Of a stretch of 64,000 nucleotides of DNA, positions 11,889 to 22,438 are shown piece after piece. The position numbers were made by a program, and so were the translations under genes. Source of the DNA: Fictibacillus terranigra (lineage in GTDB: Bacteria; Bacillota; Bacilli; Bacillales; Fictibacillaceae); contig NZ_JAUHLN010000001.1 of the NCBI RefSeq assembly GCF_030412265.1, forward strand, positions 1 through 64,000, given 5' to 3'. Below the pieces are notes generated by a model, which was not told where the DNA came from, did not search any database, and saw only the letters and a list, made by a program, of their open reading frames with translations. Position 1 is the first letter of the stretch. Every line of letters begins with the position of its first letter.

Positions 11889-12115
11889 AACGGCTCTTCG
11901 TTTTGATCATCCGTTTTTACCAGCGATTTATTTCCCCAATGACGCCGCCTGCTTGCCGGTTTTACCCCACATGTTCGACTTATGGAATTGAAGCAATTCA
12001 GCGATTTGGTGCAATTAAAGGAACCTGGCTGACTTTTAAACGTATATTAAAATGCCATCCTTTCCATCCAGGCGGAATTGACCCTGTGCCTGAAAGAAAG
12101 AATCGCCGAAAATAA
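11885..12115 (+). CDS. yidD: Membrane insertion efficiency factor YidD
   Basis: 76 residues with the family core [23 protein letters not shown] and CHPFHPGG. YidD is a small membrane-associated protein that assists YidC-dependent insertion. It overlaps rnpA by 4 nt and precedes yidC by 28 bp, the standard order near oriC. Confidence 0.94.
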   Translation: MKRLFVLIIRFYQRFISPMTPPACRFYPTCSTYGIEAIQRFGAIKGTWLTFKRILKCHPFHPGGIDPVPERKNRRK

Positions 12116-12143
12116 AGAAACAACGCTTTAAGGAGGATGAGGA

Positions 12144-12917
12144 GTGCGAAAGAAATTAGGAATTACGTTTGCCCTGGTCAGTTTAATGGTATTGTTAGCT
12201 GGCTGTAGCTCGACAAATACGCCAATTACCTCAAAAAGTACGGGATTTTGGGACGAGTACTTTGTTTATCCGCTGTCATGGGTGATCACAACCTTCGCTG
12301 AGATGATGGGTAACAATTATGGACTGTCCATTGTCGTTGTAACGATTCTTATTCGATTGGCTTTACTGCCGTTAATGATTCAGCAGACAAGAAGTTCAAA
12401 AGCGATGCAAGCGATCCAGCCGGAGCTTCAAAAATTGCGCGAGAAGTATAGCTCCAAGGATGCAAACACACAGCAAAAACTTCAGCAGGAAACCATGCAG
12501 CTGTTCCAATCCCAGGGAGTGAATCCGCTGGCAGGCTGTCTTCCATTGCTGATCCAGATGCCGATCCTGCTTGGTTTCTACCATGCGATCATGCGTACTC
12601 AGGAAATTAAGAATCACAGCTTCCTATGGTTCGATCTGGGAGTGCACGATCCTTTTTATATCTTGCCTGTTGTAGCGGGTATTACAACGTTCCTTCAGCA
12701 AAAGATTATGATGGGCGGCACAGATAACCCGAACCCGCAAATGAAAATGCTTCTTTATATCATGCCGGTCATGATTGTTGTATTTGCGATCAATTTCCCT
12801 GCAGCGTTATCTCTGTATTGGGTAATTGGTAACTTATTTATGATTGTACAGACTTATTTTATTACAGCCCCGAACAAGAATAAGAAAAAAGAAATTGATA
12901 GGGGAGCTAAAAAGTGA
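12144..12917 (+). CDS. yidC: Membrane protein insertase YidC (SpoIIIJ type)
   Basis: 257 residues. It begins with a lipoprotein signal peptide ending LLAGC, then the YidC/Oxa1 fold with about five membrane segments (for example [20 protein letters not shown] and the [16 protein letters not shown] segment that precedes the second conserved helix). It inserts and folds membrane proteins and, in spore formers, the SpoIIIJ copy supports forespore development. The start is GTG at 12144 after AAGGAGGATGAGGA. It overlaps jag by 4 nt. Gram-positive species often carry a second copy, which is not visible here. Confidence 0.95.
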   Translation: MRKKLGITFALVSLMVLLAGCSSTNTPITSKSTGFWDEYFVYPLSWVITTFAEMMGNNYGLSIVVVTILIRLALLPLMIQQTRSSKAMQAIQPELQKLREKYSSKDANTQQKLQQETMQLFQSQGVNPLAGCLPLLIQMPILLGFYHAIMRTQEIKNHSFLWFDLGVHDPFYILPVVAGITTFLQQKIMMGGTDNPNPQMKMLLYIMPVMIVVFAINFPAALSLYWVIGNLFMIVQTYFITAPNKNKKKEIDRGAKK

Positions 12918-13534
12918 AACAGATTAAGGTAACGGGAAAAACAGTAGAAGAAGCAGTTTCAACAGCATTGGCCGAGCTTCAGGCTTCTAAAGAACAGGTT
13001 GAGGTAAAAGTTCTTGAAGAATCTAAAAAAGGATTTTTAGGTTTTGGCGGAAAACCGGCTTTAGTAGAAGTTTCTCTTAAACCAGATCCGGTAAAGCTGG
13101 CTGTTGCTTTTTTACAGGAAGTCACCGAGAAAATGGGTGTGCCTGTTACCATTTCACTGAAAGAAACGCGGGAAGAAATCATCCTGGAATTATCGGGCGA
13201 AAAGATTGCCATTTTGATCGGAAAAAGGGGACAGACCCTCAACTCTCTTCAATATTTGACTAATCTAGTAGCCAACAACCATTCGAGCCGCTATCTTCGT
13301 ATCATTATTGATGCCGAAAATTACAGAGAACGCCGCCGGGAATCTCTCGAACGCCTGGCTCTCCATACGGCCCAGAAAGTGGCGGCGACAGGGAAAGGCG
13401 TAGCACTCGAACCAATGCCTTCCAACGAAAGAAAGGCCATACATATGGCACTTCGAAATAATAAAAAAATAGAAACCACTTCTGAAGGGGCAGAGCCGTT
13501 CCGCAAGGTCATCATCCGCCCCGCCAAGAAGTAA
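12914..13534 (+). CDS. khpB: RNA-binding protein Jag / KhpB
   Basis: 206 residues in three parts: an N-terminal Jag domain ([10 protein letters not shown], then [12 protein letters not shown]), a KH domain with [13 protein letters not shown], and a C-terminal R3H domain with [14 protein letters not shown] and [13 protein letters not shown]. The family (Jag, KhpB, EloR) binds RNA and influences cell elongation and sporulation-linked membrane insertion. It is translationally coupled to yidC by a 4-nt overlap. Confidence 0.94.
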   Translation: MKQIKVTGKTVEEAVSTALAELQASKEQVEVKVLEESKKGFLGFGGKPALVEVSLKPDPVKLAVAFLQEVTEKMGVPVTISLKETREEIILELSGEKIAILIGKRGQTLNSLQYLTNLVANNHSSRYLRIIIDAENYRERRRESLERLALHTAQKVAATGKGVALEPMPSNERKAIHMALRNNKKIETTSEGAEPFRKVIIRPAKK

Positions 13535-13541
13535 ATGAATG

Positions 13542-13567
13542 CTCCGGGCTGCTGCCCGGGGTTTTTT
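13542..13567 (+). terminator. Terminator after jag
   Basis: GC-rich stem CCGGGC / GCCCGG with TGCT loop, followed by GGTTTTTT. Confidence 0.8.
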
Positions 13568-13899
13568 AGTTGGAAAAGCTGAAATGACCGTTTAGAGCCG
13601 ACAAGCGTTGGAGGCTTTAAGCATAAAACGTACTTGTTTTCTGCTCGAAGGCGAAACAGCCCCGAGGCTCTGGTAGCTGGATCCCGGGTTAAACAGGAAA
13701 AACACCACGCAAATTTAACAATGACCCCCGGCTTTTTTCATTGCCTTTTATATCCCAGCTGGGTTAAACTAAAAGGTATTGTGGATAATTATGCCTGTTA
13801 TTTCAGAAGAGTTATCCACTGTGGATATGTTAGAAACGAAAATAAAGGAAATAATACTATAGATACAATATGTTTTGGTTTCAAAGAGAGGTGAGAAGG
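13568..13899. promoter_or_regulatory. jag-mnmE gap with DnaA boxes
   Basis: A gap of about 330 bp with no supported gene. It holds a perfect DnaA box TGTGGATAA at 13780-13788, and two near-consensus boxes back to back, TTATCCACT at 13812-13820 and TGTGGATAT at 13820-13828. From memory, the thdF-jag gap of Bacillus subtilis is one of the oriC-proximal DnaA-binding regions, so this looks conserved. The mnmE ribosome site GAGGTGAGAAGG closes the gap. Confidence 0.65.
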
Positions 13900-15276
13900 A
13901 TGGAATACGATACAATCACGGCGATTTCCACACCAATGGGTGAAGGAGCGATCGCTATTGTGCGATTGAGCGGCAGTGAGGCAATTCAGATTGCCGATTC
14001 CATTTATATAGGGAAAAAGAGTCTCAAGGAAGTGGAGTCACATACGATTCATTACGGCAAGCTGATCGAACCAAAGACGGGAGAAGCTGTCGAGGAAGTG
14101 ATGGTGTCAATCATGAAAGGTCCCCGGACGTTTACGAGGGAAGATGTGGTTGAAATTAACTGCCACGGGGGGATCGTCTCCGTAAACCGTGTACTTCAGC
14201 TCGTGCTTAACAATGGAGCGAGATTGGCTGAACCCGGCGAATTTACAAAGCGCGCTTTTTTAAACGGCAGGATCGACCTGTCACAGGCAGAAGCGGTAAT
14301 GGATTTAATCCGTGCAAAAACAGATCGGGCGATGAACGTGGCGCTTAATCAAATGGAAGGGCGCTTGTCCAAGCTGGTCGGCAAGCTCAGACAGACGCTG
14401 CTTGAGACCATTGCACATGTGGAAGTGAACATTGACTATCCCGAATATGATGCAGAGGAAATGACTCATTCCCTTCTGAACGAAAAATTGACGTATGTCA
14501 AACGGGAAGTAGATAAGATACTGACTACGGCGCAGCAAGGGAAAATTTTGCGTGAAGGCCTTTCTACCGCGATTATCGGGCGGCCCAATGTTGGAAAATC
14601 GTCACTGATGAATGCGCTCGTTCATGAAAACAAAGCGATCGTGACTGATGTTGCAGGAACGACCCGTGATGTCATAGAGGAATACGTCAATGTAAGAGGA
14701 GTTCCCCTTCGACTCGTTGATACCGCAGGAATTCGTGAAACAGAAGATATCGTCGAACGAATCGGTGTTGAAAAATCACGCAAAGTCCTTAAGGAATCAG
14801 ATCTTATTTTACTTGTTGTCAACCATAACGAACCTTTGTCTCAGGAAGATGAGAATCTGTTTGAAGCCGTTAAAGGGCTAGATGTGATTGTGATCGTCAA
14901 CAAAACAGACCTTGAACAAGAAATAGATATGAACCGCGTGAAAGAATTGGCAGGACGGCACCCTGTGATCACCACGTCTCTTCTTCACGAAGAAGGGATC
15001 GATTTGCTTGAAGAAGGCATCGCTCAATTGTTCTTCCAAGGGGGCATAGAGTCACAGGATATAACATACGTGTCCAATTCAAGGCACATCGCCCTGCTGC
15101 AGCAAACCATACACCATATAGATGAAGCGTTAAACGGAATTGAACTTAACCTGCCGGTCGATATGGTTCAGATTGATATTACACGGGCTTGGGAGATTCT
15201 CGGTGAGATCATCGGAGATACGGTCTCCGAAAGTTTAATTGACCAATTGTTCTCCCAGTTCTGTTTAGGGAAATAA
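13900..15276 (+). CDS. mnmE: tRNA modification GTPase MnmE
   Basis: 458 residues. With MnmG it installs the 5-carboxymethylaminomethyl group on wobble uridine 34. The N-terminal formyl-THF-binding domain begins [21 protein letters not shown] helical domain encloses the G domain with G1 [11 protein letters not shown]2 [11 protein letters not shown]3 DTAG and G4 NKTD. The C-terminus carries the catalytic motif FCLGK. The ATG at 13900 is used because GAGGTGAGAAGG is immediately upstream; the frame opens ten codons earlier. mnmG follows after 13 bp. Confidence 0.96.
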   Translation: MEYDTITAISTPMGEGAIAIVRLSGSEAIQIADSIYIGKKSLKEVESHTIHYGKLIEPKTGEAVEEVMVSIMKGPRTFTREDVVEINCHGGIVSVNRVLQLVLNNGARLAEPGEFTKRAFLNGRIDLSQAEAVMDLIRAKTDRAMNVALNQMEGRLSKLVGKLRQTLLETIAHVEVNIDYPEYDAEEMTHSLLNEKLTYVKREVDKILTTAQQGKILREGLSTAIIGRPNVGKSSLMNALVHENKAIVTDVAGTTRDVIEEYVNVRGVPLRLVDTAGIRETEDIVERIGVEKSRKVLKESDLILLVVNHNEPLSQEDENLFEAVKGLDVIVIVNKTDLEQEIDMNRVKELAGRHPVITTSLLHEEGIDLLEEGIAQLFFQGGIESQDITYVSNSRHIALLQQTIHHIDEALNGIELNLPVDMVQIDITRAWEILGEIIGDTVSESLIDQLFSQFCLGK

Positions 15277-15289
15277 AGGAGGAAGAAAA

Positions 15290-17176
15290 ATGGGATATGA
15301 TGCAGGCCGATTCGATGTCATTGTTGTCGGAGCAGGCCACGCAGGAGTGGAAGCCGCACTTGCTTCAGCAAGGATGGGGGCAGAAACTCTTTGTTTAACC
15401 CTTAACTTAGACACCATTGCCTATATGCCATGCAATCCTTCAGTCGGCGGACCTGCCAAAGGGATCGTCGTCCGTGAGCTCGATGCTCTTGGCGGAGAAA
15501 TGGCCAGAAATATTGATAAAACACACATTCAAATGAGGATGCTGAATACAGGCAAAGGCCCGGCTGTCCGTGCTTTGCGCGCGCAGGCAGACAAATTCAT
15601 GTATCAGAATGAAATGAAAAAAACGATGGAAAACACGGAGAATCTTACTTTAAGGCAAGGTATGGTGGAACGCCTTTTGATCGAGGACGGCGTTTGCAAG
15701 GGAGTCGTTACGAAAACCGGAGCAGAATATCATGCTTCTGCTGTTGTTCTGACTACTGGAACCTACTTAAGAGGAAAGATTATTATCGGTGAGTTGTCCT
15801 ATGAGAGCGGACCGAATAACATGCAGCCATCGGTTAATCTGTCTTACCATCTTCAAGAGCTCGGTTTTCAAATGGTGAGATTCAAAACGGGGACTCCTCC
15901 GCGTGTGAACAGCAAAACCATCGATTATTCCGTGACGGAAATTCAACCTGGTGATGAAGTACCCCGTGCTTTTTCTTATGAGACAACGAAGTATATTACA
16001 GACCAGCTTCCGTGCTGGCTGACCTATACAAGTCCAGAGACACATGAGCTCATCAATGGCAACCTTCATCGGTCTCCGATGTATTCAGGGATGATTGAAG
16101 GTACCGGACCTCGCTATTGTCCGTCTATTGAAGATAAGATCGTGCGCTTTAATGACAAGCCGCGCCATCAGATCTTTTTAGAGCCTGAGGGAAGAAATAC
16201 GGAAGAAGTGTATGTACAGGGGCTTTCTACAAGCTTGCCTGAAGATGTTCAGCGCAAAATTCTTTCCACCATTCCAGGATTGGAAAAAGCCGAATTAATG
16301 CGTGCAGGCTATGCGATTGAATATGATGCCATCGTACCGACTCAGCTGTGGCCAACACTGGAAACAAAGAACGTCGAAGGGCTTTTCACTGCCGGTCAGC
16401 TAAACGGAACGAGCGGCTATGAAGAAGCTGCCGGGCAAGGTGTTATGGCAGGGATCAATGCTGCTCTAAAAGTGCAAAACAAAGAACCGCTTGTTCTTGA
16501 TCGATCCGAAGCTTACATCGGTGTACTCATTGATGACCTGATCACTAAAGGGACGAACGAGCCTTACCGTCTCCTTACCTCACGTGCTGAATACCGTTTG
16601 CTTCTCCGTCATGATAATGCGGATTTAAGATTGACGGAAAAAGGATATGAGATTGGATTAATTCCTCAAGAGCGTTATGACCGTTTTGCAGAAAAGAAAG
16701 AAAAGATCAAACAGGAAATTGAGCGTTTGGAGCATGTCACAGTCAAACCGTCTCCTGAAGTTCAGGATATTCTTCAAGGAGCAAAAAGTTCCCCTCTTAA
16801 AGAACCGATGACTGCAGCGACTCTCCTTAAAAGACCGGAGATTACGTATGATGTCATTGCTCAAATCCATCCATCTGAAACTCCTGTAGATGAAGTGATC
16901 GCGGAGCAGGTAGAAATCCAGGTAAAATATGCTGGCTATATCGATAAACAGCTTGCACAGGTTGACCGAATGAGGAAGATGGAGAATAAAAAGCTGCCGG
17001 CTGACCTTGATTACGGAGCAATCAACGGATTGGCAACCGAAGCCAAACAAAAGCTGCTGGAAGTCCGTCCCCTCTCTGTAGGACAGGCATCAAGGGTGTC
17101 AGGAGTAAACCCTGCGGATATTTCGATCTTGCTTGTTTACCTGGAGCAAGGAAAACTAGCTAAGCTTGCACGTTAA
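15290..17176 (+). CDS. mnmG: tRNA uridine modification FAD enzyme MnmG
   Basis: 628 residues, family length. It is the FAD/NADH partner of MnmE. The Rossmann FAD motif [19 protein letters not shown] is at residues 13-31, and the family signatures [11 protein letters not shown] and [17 protein letters not shown] are present. The C-terminal helical domain that contacts tRNA and MnmE ends with [19 protein letters not shown]. Ribosome site AAAGGAGG; it forms an operon with mnmE and rsmG. Confidence 0.96.
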   Translation: MGYDAGRFDVIVVGAGHAGVEAALASARMGAETLCLTLNLDTIAYMPCNPSVGGPAKGIVVRELDALGGEMARNIDKTHIQMRMLNTGKGPAVRALRAQADKFMYQNEMKKTMENTENLTLRQGMVERLLIEDGVCKGVVTKTGAEYHASAVVLTTGTYLRGKIIIGELSYESGPNNMQPSVNLSYHLQELGFQMVRFKTGTPPRVNSKTIDYSVTEIQPGDEVPRAFSYETTKYITDQLPCWLTYTSPETHELINGNLHRSPMYSGMIEGTGPRYCPSIEDKIVRFNDKPRHQIFLEPEGRNTEEVYVQGLSTSLPEDVQRKILSTIPGLEKAELMRAGYAIEYDAIVPTQLWPTLETKNVEGLFTAGQLNGTSGYEEAAGQGVMAGINAALKVQNKEPLVLDRSEAYIGVLIDDLITKGTNEPYRLLTSRAEYRLLLRHDNADLRLTEKGYEIGLIPQERYDRFAEKKEKIKQEIERLEHVTVKPSPEVQDILQGAKSSPLKEPMTAATLLKRPEITYDVIAQIHPSETPVDEVIAEQVEIQVKYAGYIDKQLAQVDRMRKMENKKLPADLDYGAINGLATEAKQKLLEVRPLSVGQASRVSGVNPADISILLVYLEQGKLAKLAR

Positions 17177-17191
17177 GTTTTGGAGGAAGAA

Positions 17192-17908
17192 ATGAATATT
17201 ACAACCTTTCAAGAGAAGCTGGCAGAGAAGGGAATCAACCTTTCCCCCCGCCAGCTCCAGCAGTTTGAAGATTATTTTCGCATCCTGGTCGAATGGAATG
17301 AAAAAATGAACTTAACGGCCATTACGGAAAAGGATGAAGTATACTTAAAGCACTTTTATGATTCGTTATCAGCCGCTTTCTATTTCGATTTTAATCAGGA
17401 AATCTCTGTATGTGATGTCGGTGCCGGAGCTGGTTTCCCGGGTATTCCGCTAAAAATCTGTTTCCCTCAGATCAAGCTTTCTATCTGCGATTCATTGCAA
17501 AAGAGAATCACATTCTTAGAGCATCTTTCAACAAAATTGGAGTTAACGGACGTTTCACTCTATCATGACCGTGCAGAGACGTTCGGACACCGTCCTGAGA
17601 CAAGAGAGGTCTATGATCTTGTTATGGCCCGTGCGGTAGCCAGGATGTCGGTCCTCAGTGAGTTATGCCTTCCTCTTGTTAAAAAGGGCGGCCATTTCTT
17701 AGCCATGAAAGGCTCACAGCTGCCGGATGAAATGAAGGACAGCAAAAAAGCTGTTCAAATGCTCGGAGGAAGCGTAAAGGATGTTTATTCCTTTAAGCTC
17801 CCTGAAGAGAACAGTGACCGATACATCGTGCTTGTTGATAAACAAAAGAACACTCCCAAAAAATATCCGAGGAAGCCTGGGACGCCAAATAAGAATCCTC
17901 TTTCCTGA
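17192..17908 (+). CDS. rsmG: 16S rRNA m7G527 methyltransferase RsmG
   Basis: 238 residues. It methylates N7 of G527 in 16S rRNA using SAM. The SAM-binding glycine loop [15 protein letters not shown] lies near residue 75, and N-terminal MNLTAIT is characteristic. The ATG at 17192 has GGAGG upstream; the TTG four codons earlier is part of the same ribosome site. Loss of RsmG gives low-level streptomycin resistance in other bacteria. It follows mnmG by 15 bp; a parS site lies 12 bp downstream. Confidence 0.95.
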   Translation: MNITTFQEKLAEKGINLSPRQLQQFEDYFRILVEWNEKMNLTAITEKDEVYLKHFYDSLSAAFYFDFNQEISVCDVGAGAGFPGIPLKICFPQIKLSICDSLQKRITFLEHLSTKLELTDVSLYHDRAETFGHRPETREVYDLVMARAVARMSVLSELCLPLVKKGGHFLAMKGSQLPDEMKDSKKAVQMLGGSVKDVYSFKLPEENSDRYIVLVDKQKNTPKKYPRKPGTPNKNPLS

Positions 17909-17920
17909 ACATGAGCCAAA

Positions 17921-17936
17921 TGTTTCACGTGAAACA
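17921..17936. promoter_or_regulatory. parS: parS site (perfect)
   Basis: TGTTTCACGTGAAACA, an exact 16-bp palindrome matching the ParB-binding consensus of Bacillus, in the rsmG-noc gap. Confidence 0.95.
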
Positions 17937-18042
17937 TCTGGCCTACATATGCCGGCGAGGCAAAGAAATTTCAAAATCTGGCAGGAATACTGATGGACAG
18001 AGCGAAAATCTAAGATAGATAACAAAAGGTGGTGTCATTCAT

Positions 18043-18897
18043 ATGAAACATCCTTTTTCACGCTTATTCGGCATCGGTGAAAAAAATCAGACAGCTGAAG
18101 CTGAAGAGAAAAACGAAAATGAAGAAATACTGCAACTCCAGGTAAAAGATATCCATCCGAATCAATTTCAGCCTCGTACCGTTTTCATAGATGAAAGAAT
18201 TGAAGAGTTATCACAAACTATTGAGACCCATGGAATCATCCAGCCGATTGTTGTCCGGCCATCGGGGGAACGATCCTATGAAATCATCGCCGGAGAGCGG
18301 CGGTGGAGAGCAGTACAAAAACTGGGCTGGGAGACCATTCCGGCTATTATAAAGGAATTTGATGACTCGCAGACAGCCTCGGTCGCACTGATCGAGAATC
18401 TACAGAGAGAAGAGCTTACCGCTATTGAGGAAGCTATGGCCTATGCGAAGCTTCTTGAGATCCATGGCCTTACCCAGGAGAGCCTTGCTCAAAAACTTGG
18501 AAAAGGGCAATCTACGGTCGCCAACAAGCTCCGTCTGCTTAAACTTCCCCAGCCAATCCAGGATGCATTATTGCTGAAGCAGATCACAGAGAGACATGCA
18601 CGAGCTCTCATCATTCTAAAATCTCCAGATAAACAGGAAGCAATTCTTCAGGAAATCATAGAAAAGCATCTGAACGTCAAACAAACAGAAGAACGTGTTA
18701 AACGGATGATTGAAGGAGAAATGGCCGAGAAGAAACCTGCTGCAAAGAGGAAATCATTCAGTAAGGATACTCGGCTTGCCATTAATACCGTCCGTCAATC
18801 GGTAGACATGGTTCTAAAGAGCGGACTCACGATCAACACAGAAGAAGAGGATCATGAGGAATTTTATCAATTCACGATTCGGATTCCGAAAAAATAG
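18043..18897 (+). CDS. noc: Nucleoid occlusion protein Noc
   Basis: 284 residues, a ParB paralogue. Noc binds its own DNA sites and the membrane and keeps the division septum away from the nucleoid. The N-terminus carries a basic amphipathic stretch ([12 protein letters not shown]) like the membrane-targeting helix of Noc. The CTPase region shows AGERRWRA and [12 protein letters not shown], followed by the helix-turn-helix around [20 protein letters not shown]. Position upstream of parA and the divergent HTH separate it from ParB. No clear Noc-binding site (ATTTCCCGGGAAAT type) was seen in the window. Confidence 0.92.
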   Translation: MKHPFSRLFGIGEKNQTAEAEEKNENEEILQLQVKDIHPNQFQPRTVFIDERIEELSQTIETHGIIQPIVVRPSGERSYEIIAGERRWRAVQKLGWETIPAIIKEFDDSQTASVALIENLQREELTAIEEAMAYAKLLEIHGLTQESLAQKLGKGQSTVANKLRLLKLPQPIQDALLLKQITERHARALIILKSPDKQEAILQEIIEKHLNVKQTEERVKRMIEGEMAEKKPAAKRKSFSKDTRLAINTVRQSVDMVLKSGLTINTEEEDHEEFYQFTIRIPKK

Positions 18898-18900
18898 CAT

Positions 18901-18940
18901 AAAAAGCCCTTTTCCATCATGTGAGAAGGGCTTTTTATTA
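18901..18940 (+). terminator. Terminator after noc
   Basis: Stem AAAAAGCCCTT / AAGGGCTTTTT, symmetrical, directly after the noc stop. Confidence 0.8.
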
Positions 18941-19056
18941 TGTTCTCTATGAAAAATCTTTTCTGTCATTTTTCATAGATTTCCGTAAGAAAAAGAAGAA
19001 TTTCATGATATGATAAAGGAAATGAACTCTCGTAAAGAATTGAGGTAGGTGTCATC

Positions 19057-19830
19057 GTGGCTAAAACCATTGCAATTGCCAATCAAAAGGGTGGTGTTGG
19101 AAAAACAACTACATCCGTGAACCTCGGAGCATGTCTGGCTTATTTCGGCAAAAAGGTTTTACTTGTTGATATAGACCCGCAGGGAAATGCTACGAGCGGT
19201 GTGGGAGTTGACAAAGGCGATATTGATCAATGTATTTATAACGTGCTTGTTGACGATGCAGAAGTGAAGGACATCATTTTAGAAACGATTTGTGAAGGAT
19301 TACATATATTACCCTCTACGATACAGCTGGCCGGTGCAGAAATTGAGCTGGTGCCTACGATATCAAGGGAAGTAAGACTGAAAAGAGCTCTTTCTTCGGT
19401 CAGCAGCCAATATGATTTCATCATCATCGACTGTCCTCCCTCATTGGGATTGCTGACGATTAACTCACTTACAGCAGCGGATGCAGTGCTCATCCCAGTG
19501 CAATGTGAATACTATGCACTGGAAGGTCTGAGCCAGCTGTTAAACACCGTCCGGCTTGTGCAGAAGCATTTGAACACGGACCTTACGATTGACGGTGTGC
19601 TTTTGACGATGCTTGATGCCAGAACTAATTTAGGAATCCAGGTTATTGAAGAAGTGAAAAAATACTTTCAGGATAAAGTCTATACCACCATTATCCCAAG
19701 GAACGTTCGTCTTTCTGAAGCGCCAAGCCATGGAAAACCGATTATTATTTACGACCCTAAATCCAGAGGTGCAGAGGTTTATTTAGAATTAGCGAAGGAA
19801 GTGATTGGCAGTGGCGAAAGGGTTAGGTAA
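19057..19830 (+). CDS. parA: Chromosome partition ATPase ParA (Soj)
   Basis: 257 residues. A deviant Walker A motif KGGVGKTTTS lies at residues 10-19, and Walker motifs LLVDIDPQGNAT and IIIDCPPSLGLL follow, the ParA/MinD signature. It binds DNA nonspecifically when ATP-bound and works with ParB and parS in origin segregation; Soj also controls DnaA activity in Bacillus. Starts with GTG at 19057. parB overlaps its end by 20 nt, so the pair is coupled. Confidence 0.96.
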   Translation: MAKTIAIANQKGGVGKTTTSVNLGACLAYFGKKVLLVDIDPQGNATSGVGVDKGDIDQCIYNVLVDDAEVKDIILETICEGLHILPSTIQLAGAEIELVPTISREVRLKRALSSVSSQYDFIIIDCPPSLGLLTINSLTAADAVLIPVQCEYYALEGLSQLLNTVRLVQKHLNTDLTIDGVLLTMLDARTNLGIQVIEEVKKYFQDKVYTTIIPRNVRLSEAPSHGKPIIIYDPKSRGAEVYLELAKEVIGSGERVR

Positions 19831-20656
19831 AGGAATTAATGCATTCTTTCCGGGTACAGAACTTGATAAAGAGGATGCTGTTACTGAAATTAACGTAAAG
19901 GATTTACGCCCCAACCCCTATCAACCGAGGAAAGTGTTTAATGAATCTGCCATTGCAGAATTGAGGGACTCTATTAAGGAGCACGGAGTTCTTCAGCCTA
20001 TAATCGCAAGAAAAAGCATAAAAGGCTATGAGATTGTAGTAGGTGAACGCCGTTTCAGGGCAGCGAAAGAAGCAGGGCTGAAAACAATGCCTGTCATCAT
20101 CCGTGATTTTACGGAACAAAAGATGATGGAGATCGCCCTCATCGAGAATCTGCAGCGCGAAGATCTGAATCCGATCGAAGAAGCGCAGGCTTATCAAAAA
20201 CTGATGGAGCACCTTAAGCTTACACAGGAAGAACTGGCTGGCAGGGTAGGAAAAAGCAGGCCTCATATTGCCAACTTTGTCCGTTTGCTGCAGCTTCCGG
20301 AGCCCGTTCAGGAAATGCTGTCCAAAGGCGCTTTATCCATGGGCCATGGAAGAGCATTGCTTGGATTGAAAAAGAAAGCAAAAATGCAGGCTGTCGTTGA
20401 AAAATGTGTGAATGACAAGTTGAACGTCCGACAGCTTGAGAAACTGATCCAGCAGGTCAATCAGAATGTTTCACGTGAAACAACGAAAAAAGGCCAGGAA
20501 AAAAACATCTTCCTGATTGAAAAAGAATCGACCCTCCGGGATCATTTTGGAACTTCCGTTTCCATTAAACGAACAAAGCGGAAGGGCAAGATAGAAATTG
20601 AGTTTTTCTCCGATGAAGATTTAGAACGGATACTGGATCTGATTGGAAAGCAGTAA
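19811..20656 (+). CDS. parB: Chromosome partition protein ParB (Spo0J)
   Basis: 281 residues. N-terminal MAKGLGKGINAFF, CTP-binding GERRFRAAKEAG and ENLQREDLNPIEEA, then the helix-turn-helix LTQEELAGRVGKSRPHIANFVR. It loads at parS and slides as a CTP clamp, recruiting SMC. The GTG at 19811 is chosen because the family N-terminus begins there and GAAGGAAG lies upstream; the frame opens two codons earlier with TTG. A perfect parS site lies inside the coding region at 20467-20482, as in Bacillus subtilis. Confidence 0.96.
   Translation: MAKGLGKGINAFFPGTELDKEDAVTEINVKDLRPNPYQPRKVFNESAIAELRDSIKEHGVLQPIIARKSIKGYEIVVGERRFRAAKEAGLKTMPVIIRDFTEQKMMEIALIENLQREDLNPIEEAQAYQKLMEHLKLTQEELAGRVGKSRPHIANFVRLLQLPEPVQEMLSKGALSMGHGRALLGLKKKAKMQAVVEKCVNDKLNVRQLEKLIQQVNQNVSRETTKKGQEKNIFLIEKESTLRDHFGTSVSIKRTKRKGKIEIEFFSDEDLERILDLIGKQ
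20467..20482. promoter_or_regulatory. parS: parS site inside parB (perfect)
   Basis: TGTTTCACGTGAAACA, exact consensus palindrome, within the parB reading frame where it encodes part of NVSRETT. Confidence 0.95.
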
Positions 20657-20687
20657 AACCATCGAATCGGTGGTTTTACTTTTTTTT
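20653..20687 (+). terminator. Terminator after parB
   Basis: Stem GTAAAACCA / TGGTTTTAC followed by a run of eight T; it overlaps the parB stop codon. Confidence 0.8.
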
Positions 20688-20727
20688 AGATCTTTTAGGT
20701 ATATCAGATGAAAAGGCGGGAAAGACA

Positions 20728-21462
20728 TTGGCATTATTAGGAACATTGGTGAACGGCCTTGCAATTGTAATCGGAAGTCTGCTTGGCTTGTTCTGGCGGA
20801 ATATCCCCGAGAAAACAAAAACAACCATCATGCAGGCGATGGGACTTGCAGTTATGATTCTTGGAATCGGCATGGGACTCAAAAGCAAACAGTTTTTAAT
20901 CGTCATTGCCAGTCTGGCCATTGGAGGAGTTCTTGGTGAAAGGCTGGATCTGGAAGGCAAGCTTTCCCAGCTCGGCTTCTTCCTTGAAAAAAAGCTGGGA
21001 GGAAAGGAAAAAGGCGGGATCGCCAATGCTTTTGTTACGGCAACCCTTGTCTTTGTCATTGGAGCGATGTCTATAGTTGGTGCGCTGGACAGCGGCTTAA
21101 GGCATGATCATGCTGTGCTTTATACAAAAGCCTTAATTGACGGGTTCTGCGCGATCTTTTTCACATCAGCTTTAGGAGTAGGGGTGATCTTTTCAGCTGT
21201 TCCCGTTCTATTGTATCAAGGAGTGATCGCCTTGTTTGCCACCCAGATTGACCGCGTCGTGCCAGCGGATCTTATGAAGCAGATGATCGTCGAAATTACA
21301 GGTACAGGCGGAATCATGATTCTTGCGATCGGGTTAAATATTCTGGGGATAACGAAAATACGGGTAGCCAACCTCCTCCCCGCGCTTCTTTTTACGATCA
21401 TCATCGTGTGTATCGTCTATTATTGGGACAGGCTGTCCGGCTTTGCCGGGAGTTTAATCTAA
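20728..21462 (+). CDS. DUF554 membrane protein
   Basis: 244 residues with about seven hydrophobic segments (for example LGTLVNGLAIVIGSLLGLFW and IMILAIGLNILGITKI). It matches the DUF554 family of inner-membrane proteins of unknown function; the glycine-rich motifs ALLGTLVNG and GALDSGL are typical. The start codon is TTG at 20728 after AAGGCGGGAAAG. It is convergent with yyaC and shares a terminator with it. Some family members are annotated as transporters, without strong evidence. Confidence 0.85.
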   Translation: MALLGTLVNGLAIVIGSLLGLFWRNIPEKTKTTIMQAMGLAVMILGIGMGLKSKQFLIVIASLAIGGVLGERLDLEGKLSQLGFFLEKKLGGKEKGGIANAFVTATLVFVIGAMSIVGALDSGLRHDHAVLYTKALIDGFCAIFFTSALGVGVIFSAVPVLLYQGVIALFATQIDRVVPADLMKQMIVEITGTGGIMILAIGLNILGITKIRVANLLPALLFTIIIVCIVYYWDRLSGFAGSLI

Positions 21463-21497
21463 AAAAAGCTGTTCAGGATTTCCTGAACAGCTTTTTT
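21461..21497. terminator. Shared bidirectional terminator
   Basis: AAAAAAGCTGTTCAGGA / TCCTGAACAGCTTTTTT with a 2-nt loop between two convergent genes; works for both strands. Confidence 0.85.
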
Positions 21498-22123
21498 CAT
21501 TGAATATTATACAAATCGTCTATTTGCAGCGGAAGAGGTGTAATATTCTTCTTCACACGCTGGCTCATGGAGGCGAAATAAAGGGAGTCTGCAATGAGTT
21601 CAGCCATTTTCATAACAACGCTCAGACGGGTGTTCTGCAGAACGAAATATTCCATAAATCCACTGACATTGACAATTCCCGTCATATGCATATCTCCTAC
21701 CGGAGGAAGTTCTTTATTAACGCCGGCCCCCGGCTTTACCGGTCCATCGCCAATGGAAATCATTCCAACATGATTCAGCTTTCCGAGGCAGGCATCAATG
21801 CCGATAATAAATGCGTTAGGATGTTTTTTTTCAATCATTTTAAGTTTTTCCGAGAGATTTACAGCATGAACAGGTTCATCCAGGGTTCCATATACATGAA
21901 AAGGAAAGGCTTTGATCGCATGAAGTTTTGTTCCGACAAGAGGGCCCAATGCATCGCCGGTGGATCGATCTGTCCCAATGCAAACCACCACAACGGGTGT
22001 CGTTTGCGTGTTAGGAAGAAGGTTCCCAATGTTTTCTGTGATGACCATGCATGCATCTTTTTCCTCGTGGTGCATTTTGTATTGAAAAGGCTTGTCGGGA
22101 ACGCGCTTCCTTTTAAGGAACAT
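21497..22123 (-). CDS. yyaC: YyaC-type spore protein (putative protease)
   Basis: 208 residues matching the YyaC family, related to the germination protease GPR and made in the forespore of Bacillus. VVVCIGTDRSTGDALGPLVG and FIIGIDACLG are the conserved core. Its substrate is unknown. The ATG at 22123 is used (AAAGGAG 8 nt upstream); a GTG three codons earlier overlaps the ribosome site. The minus strand upstream has TGTATA, an 18-bp spacer and TATACTG, compatible with a forespore sigma-F/G promoter. Confidence 0.9.
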   Translation of the reverse strand: MFLKRKRVPDKPFQYKMHHEEKDACMVITENIGNLLPNTQTTPVVVVCIGTDRSTGDALGPLVGTKLHAIKAFPFHVYGTLDEPVHAVNLSEKLKMIEKKHPNAFIIGIDACLGKLNHVGMISIGDGPVKPGAGVNKELPPVGDMHMTGIVNVSGFMEYFVLQNTRLSVVMKMAELIADSLYFASMSQRVKKNITPLPLQIDDLYNIQ

Positions 22124-22438
22124 AGAATCCACTCCTTTAAAATGTTACTACCAGTATACGGACTAAATGGCAATACTATACATTGTGAAGCGGTATACAG
22201 GAGGCTTTTTATGAAAACAGCAAGGCCGGGCAGCTGTTTTTTTAGTAAAAATGCAGGAAGGACAAGCTGAAGATTCATGGCCGCTTGTTCACTTATTTCG
22301 GGGTTAAGGGTTTTATACCCCCTTCGCTTCCTTTTTAACCAAAGCCAGCAAGAAAGATTTCGTTTTTATTCGTTGAAAGTTCAACCGAAATTGGGTACAT
22401 TAATCCATAGTTAATTATTTTATGGAGGTTGGAAACGA
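22124..22438. other. yyaC-mscS divergent gap
   Basis: Divergent regulatory region of about 315 bp. It carries the likely forespore promoter of yyaC. On the plus strand there is a 19-codon frame at 22211-22270 with a perfect AGGAGG at 22199-22204, six bases before its ATG. I see no longer gene and no RNA gene. Confidence 0.5.
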
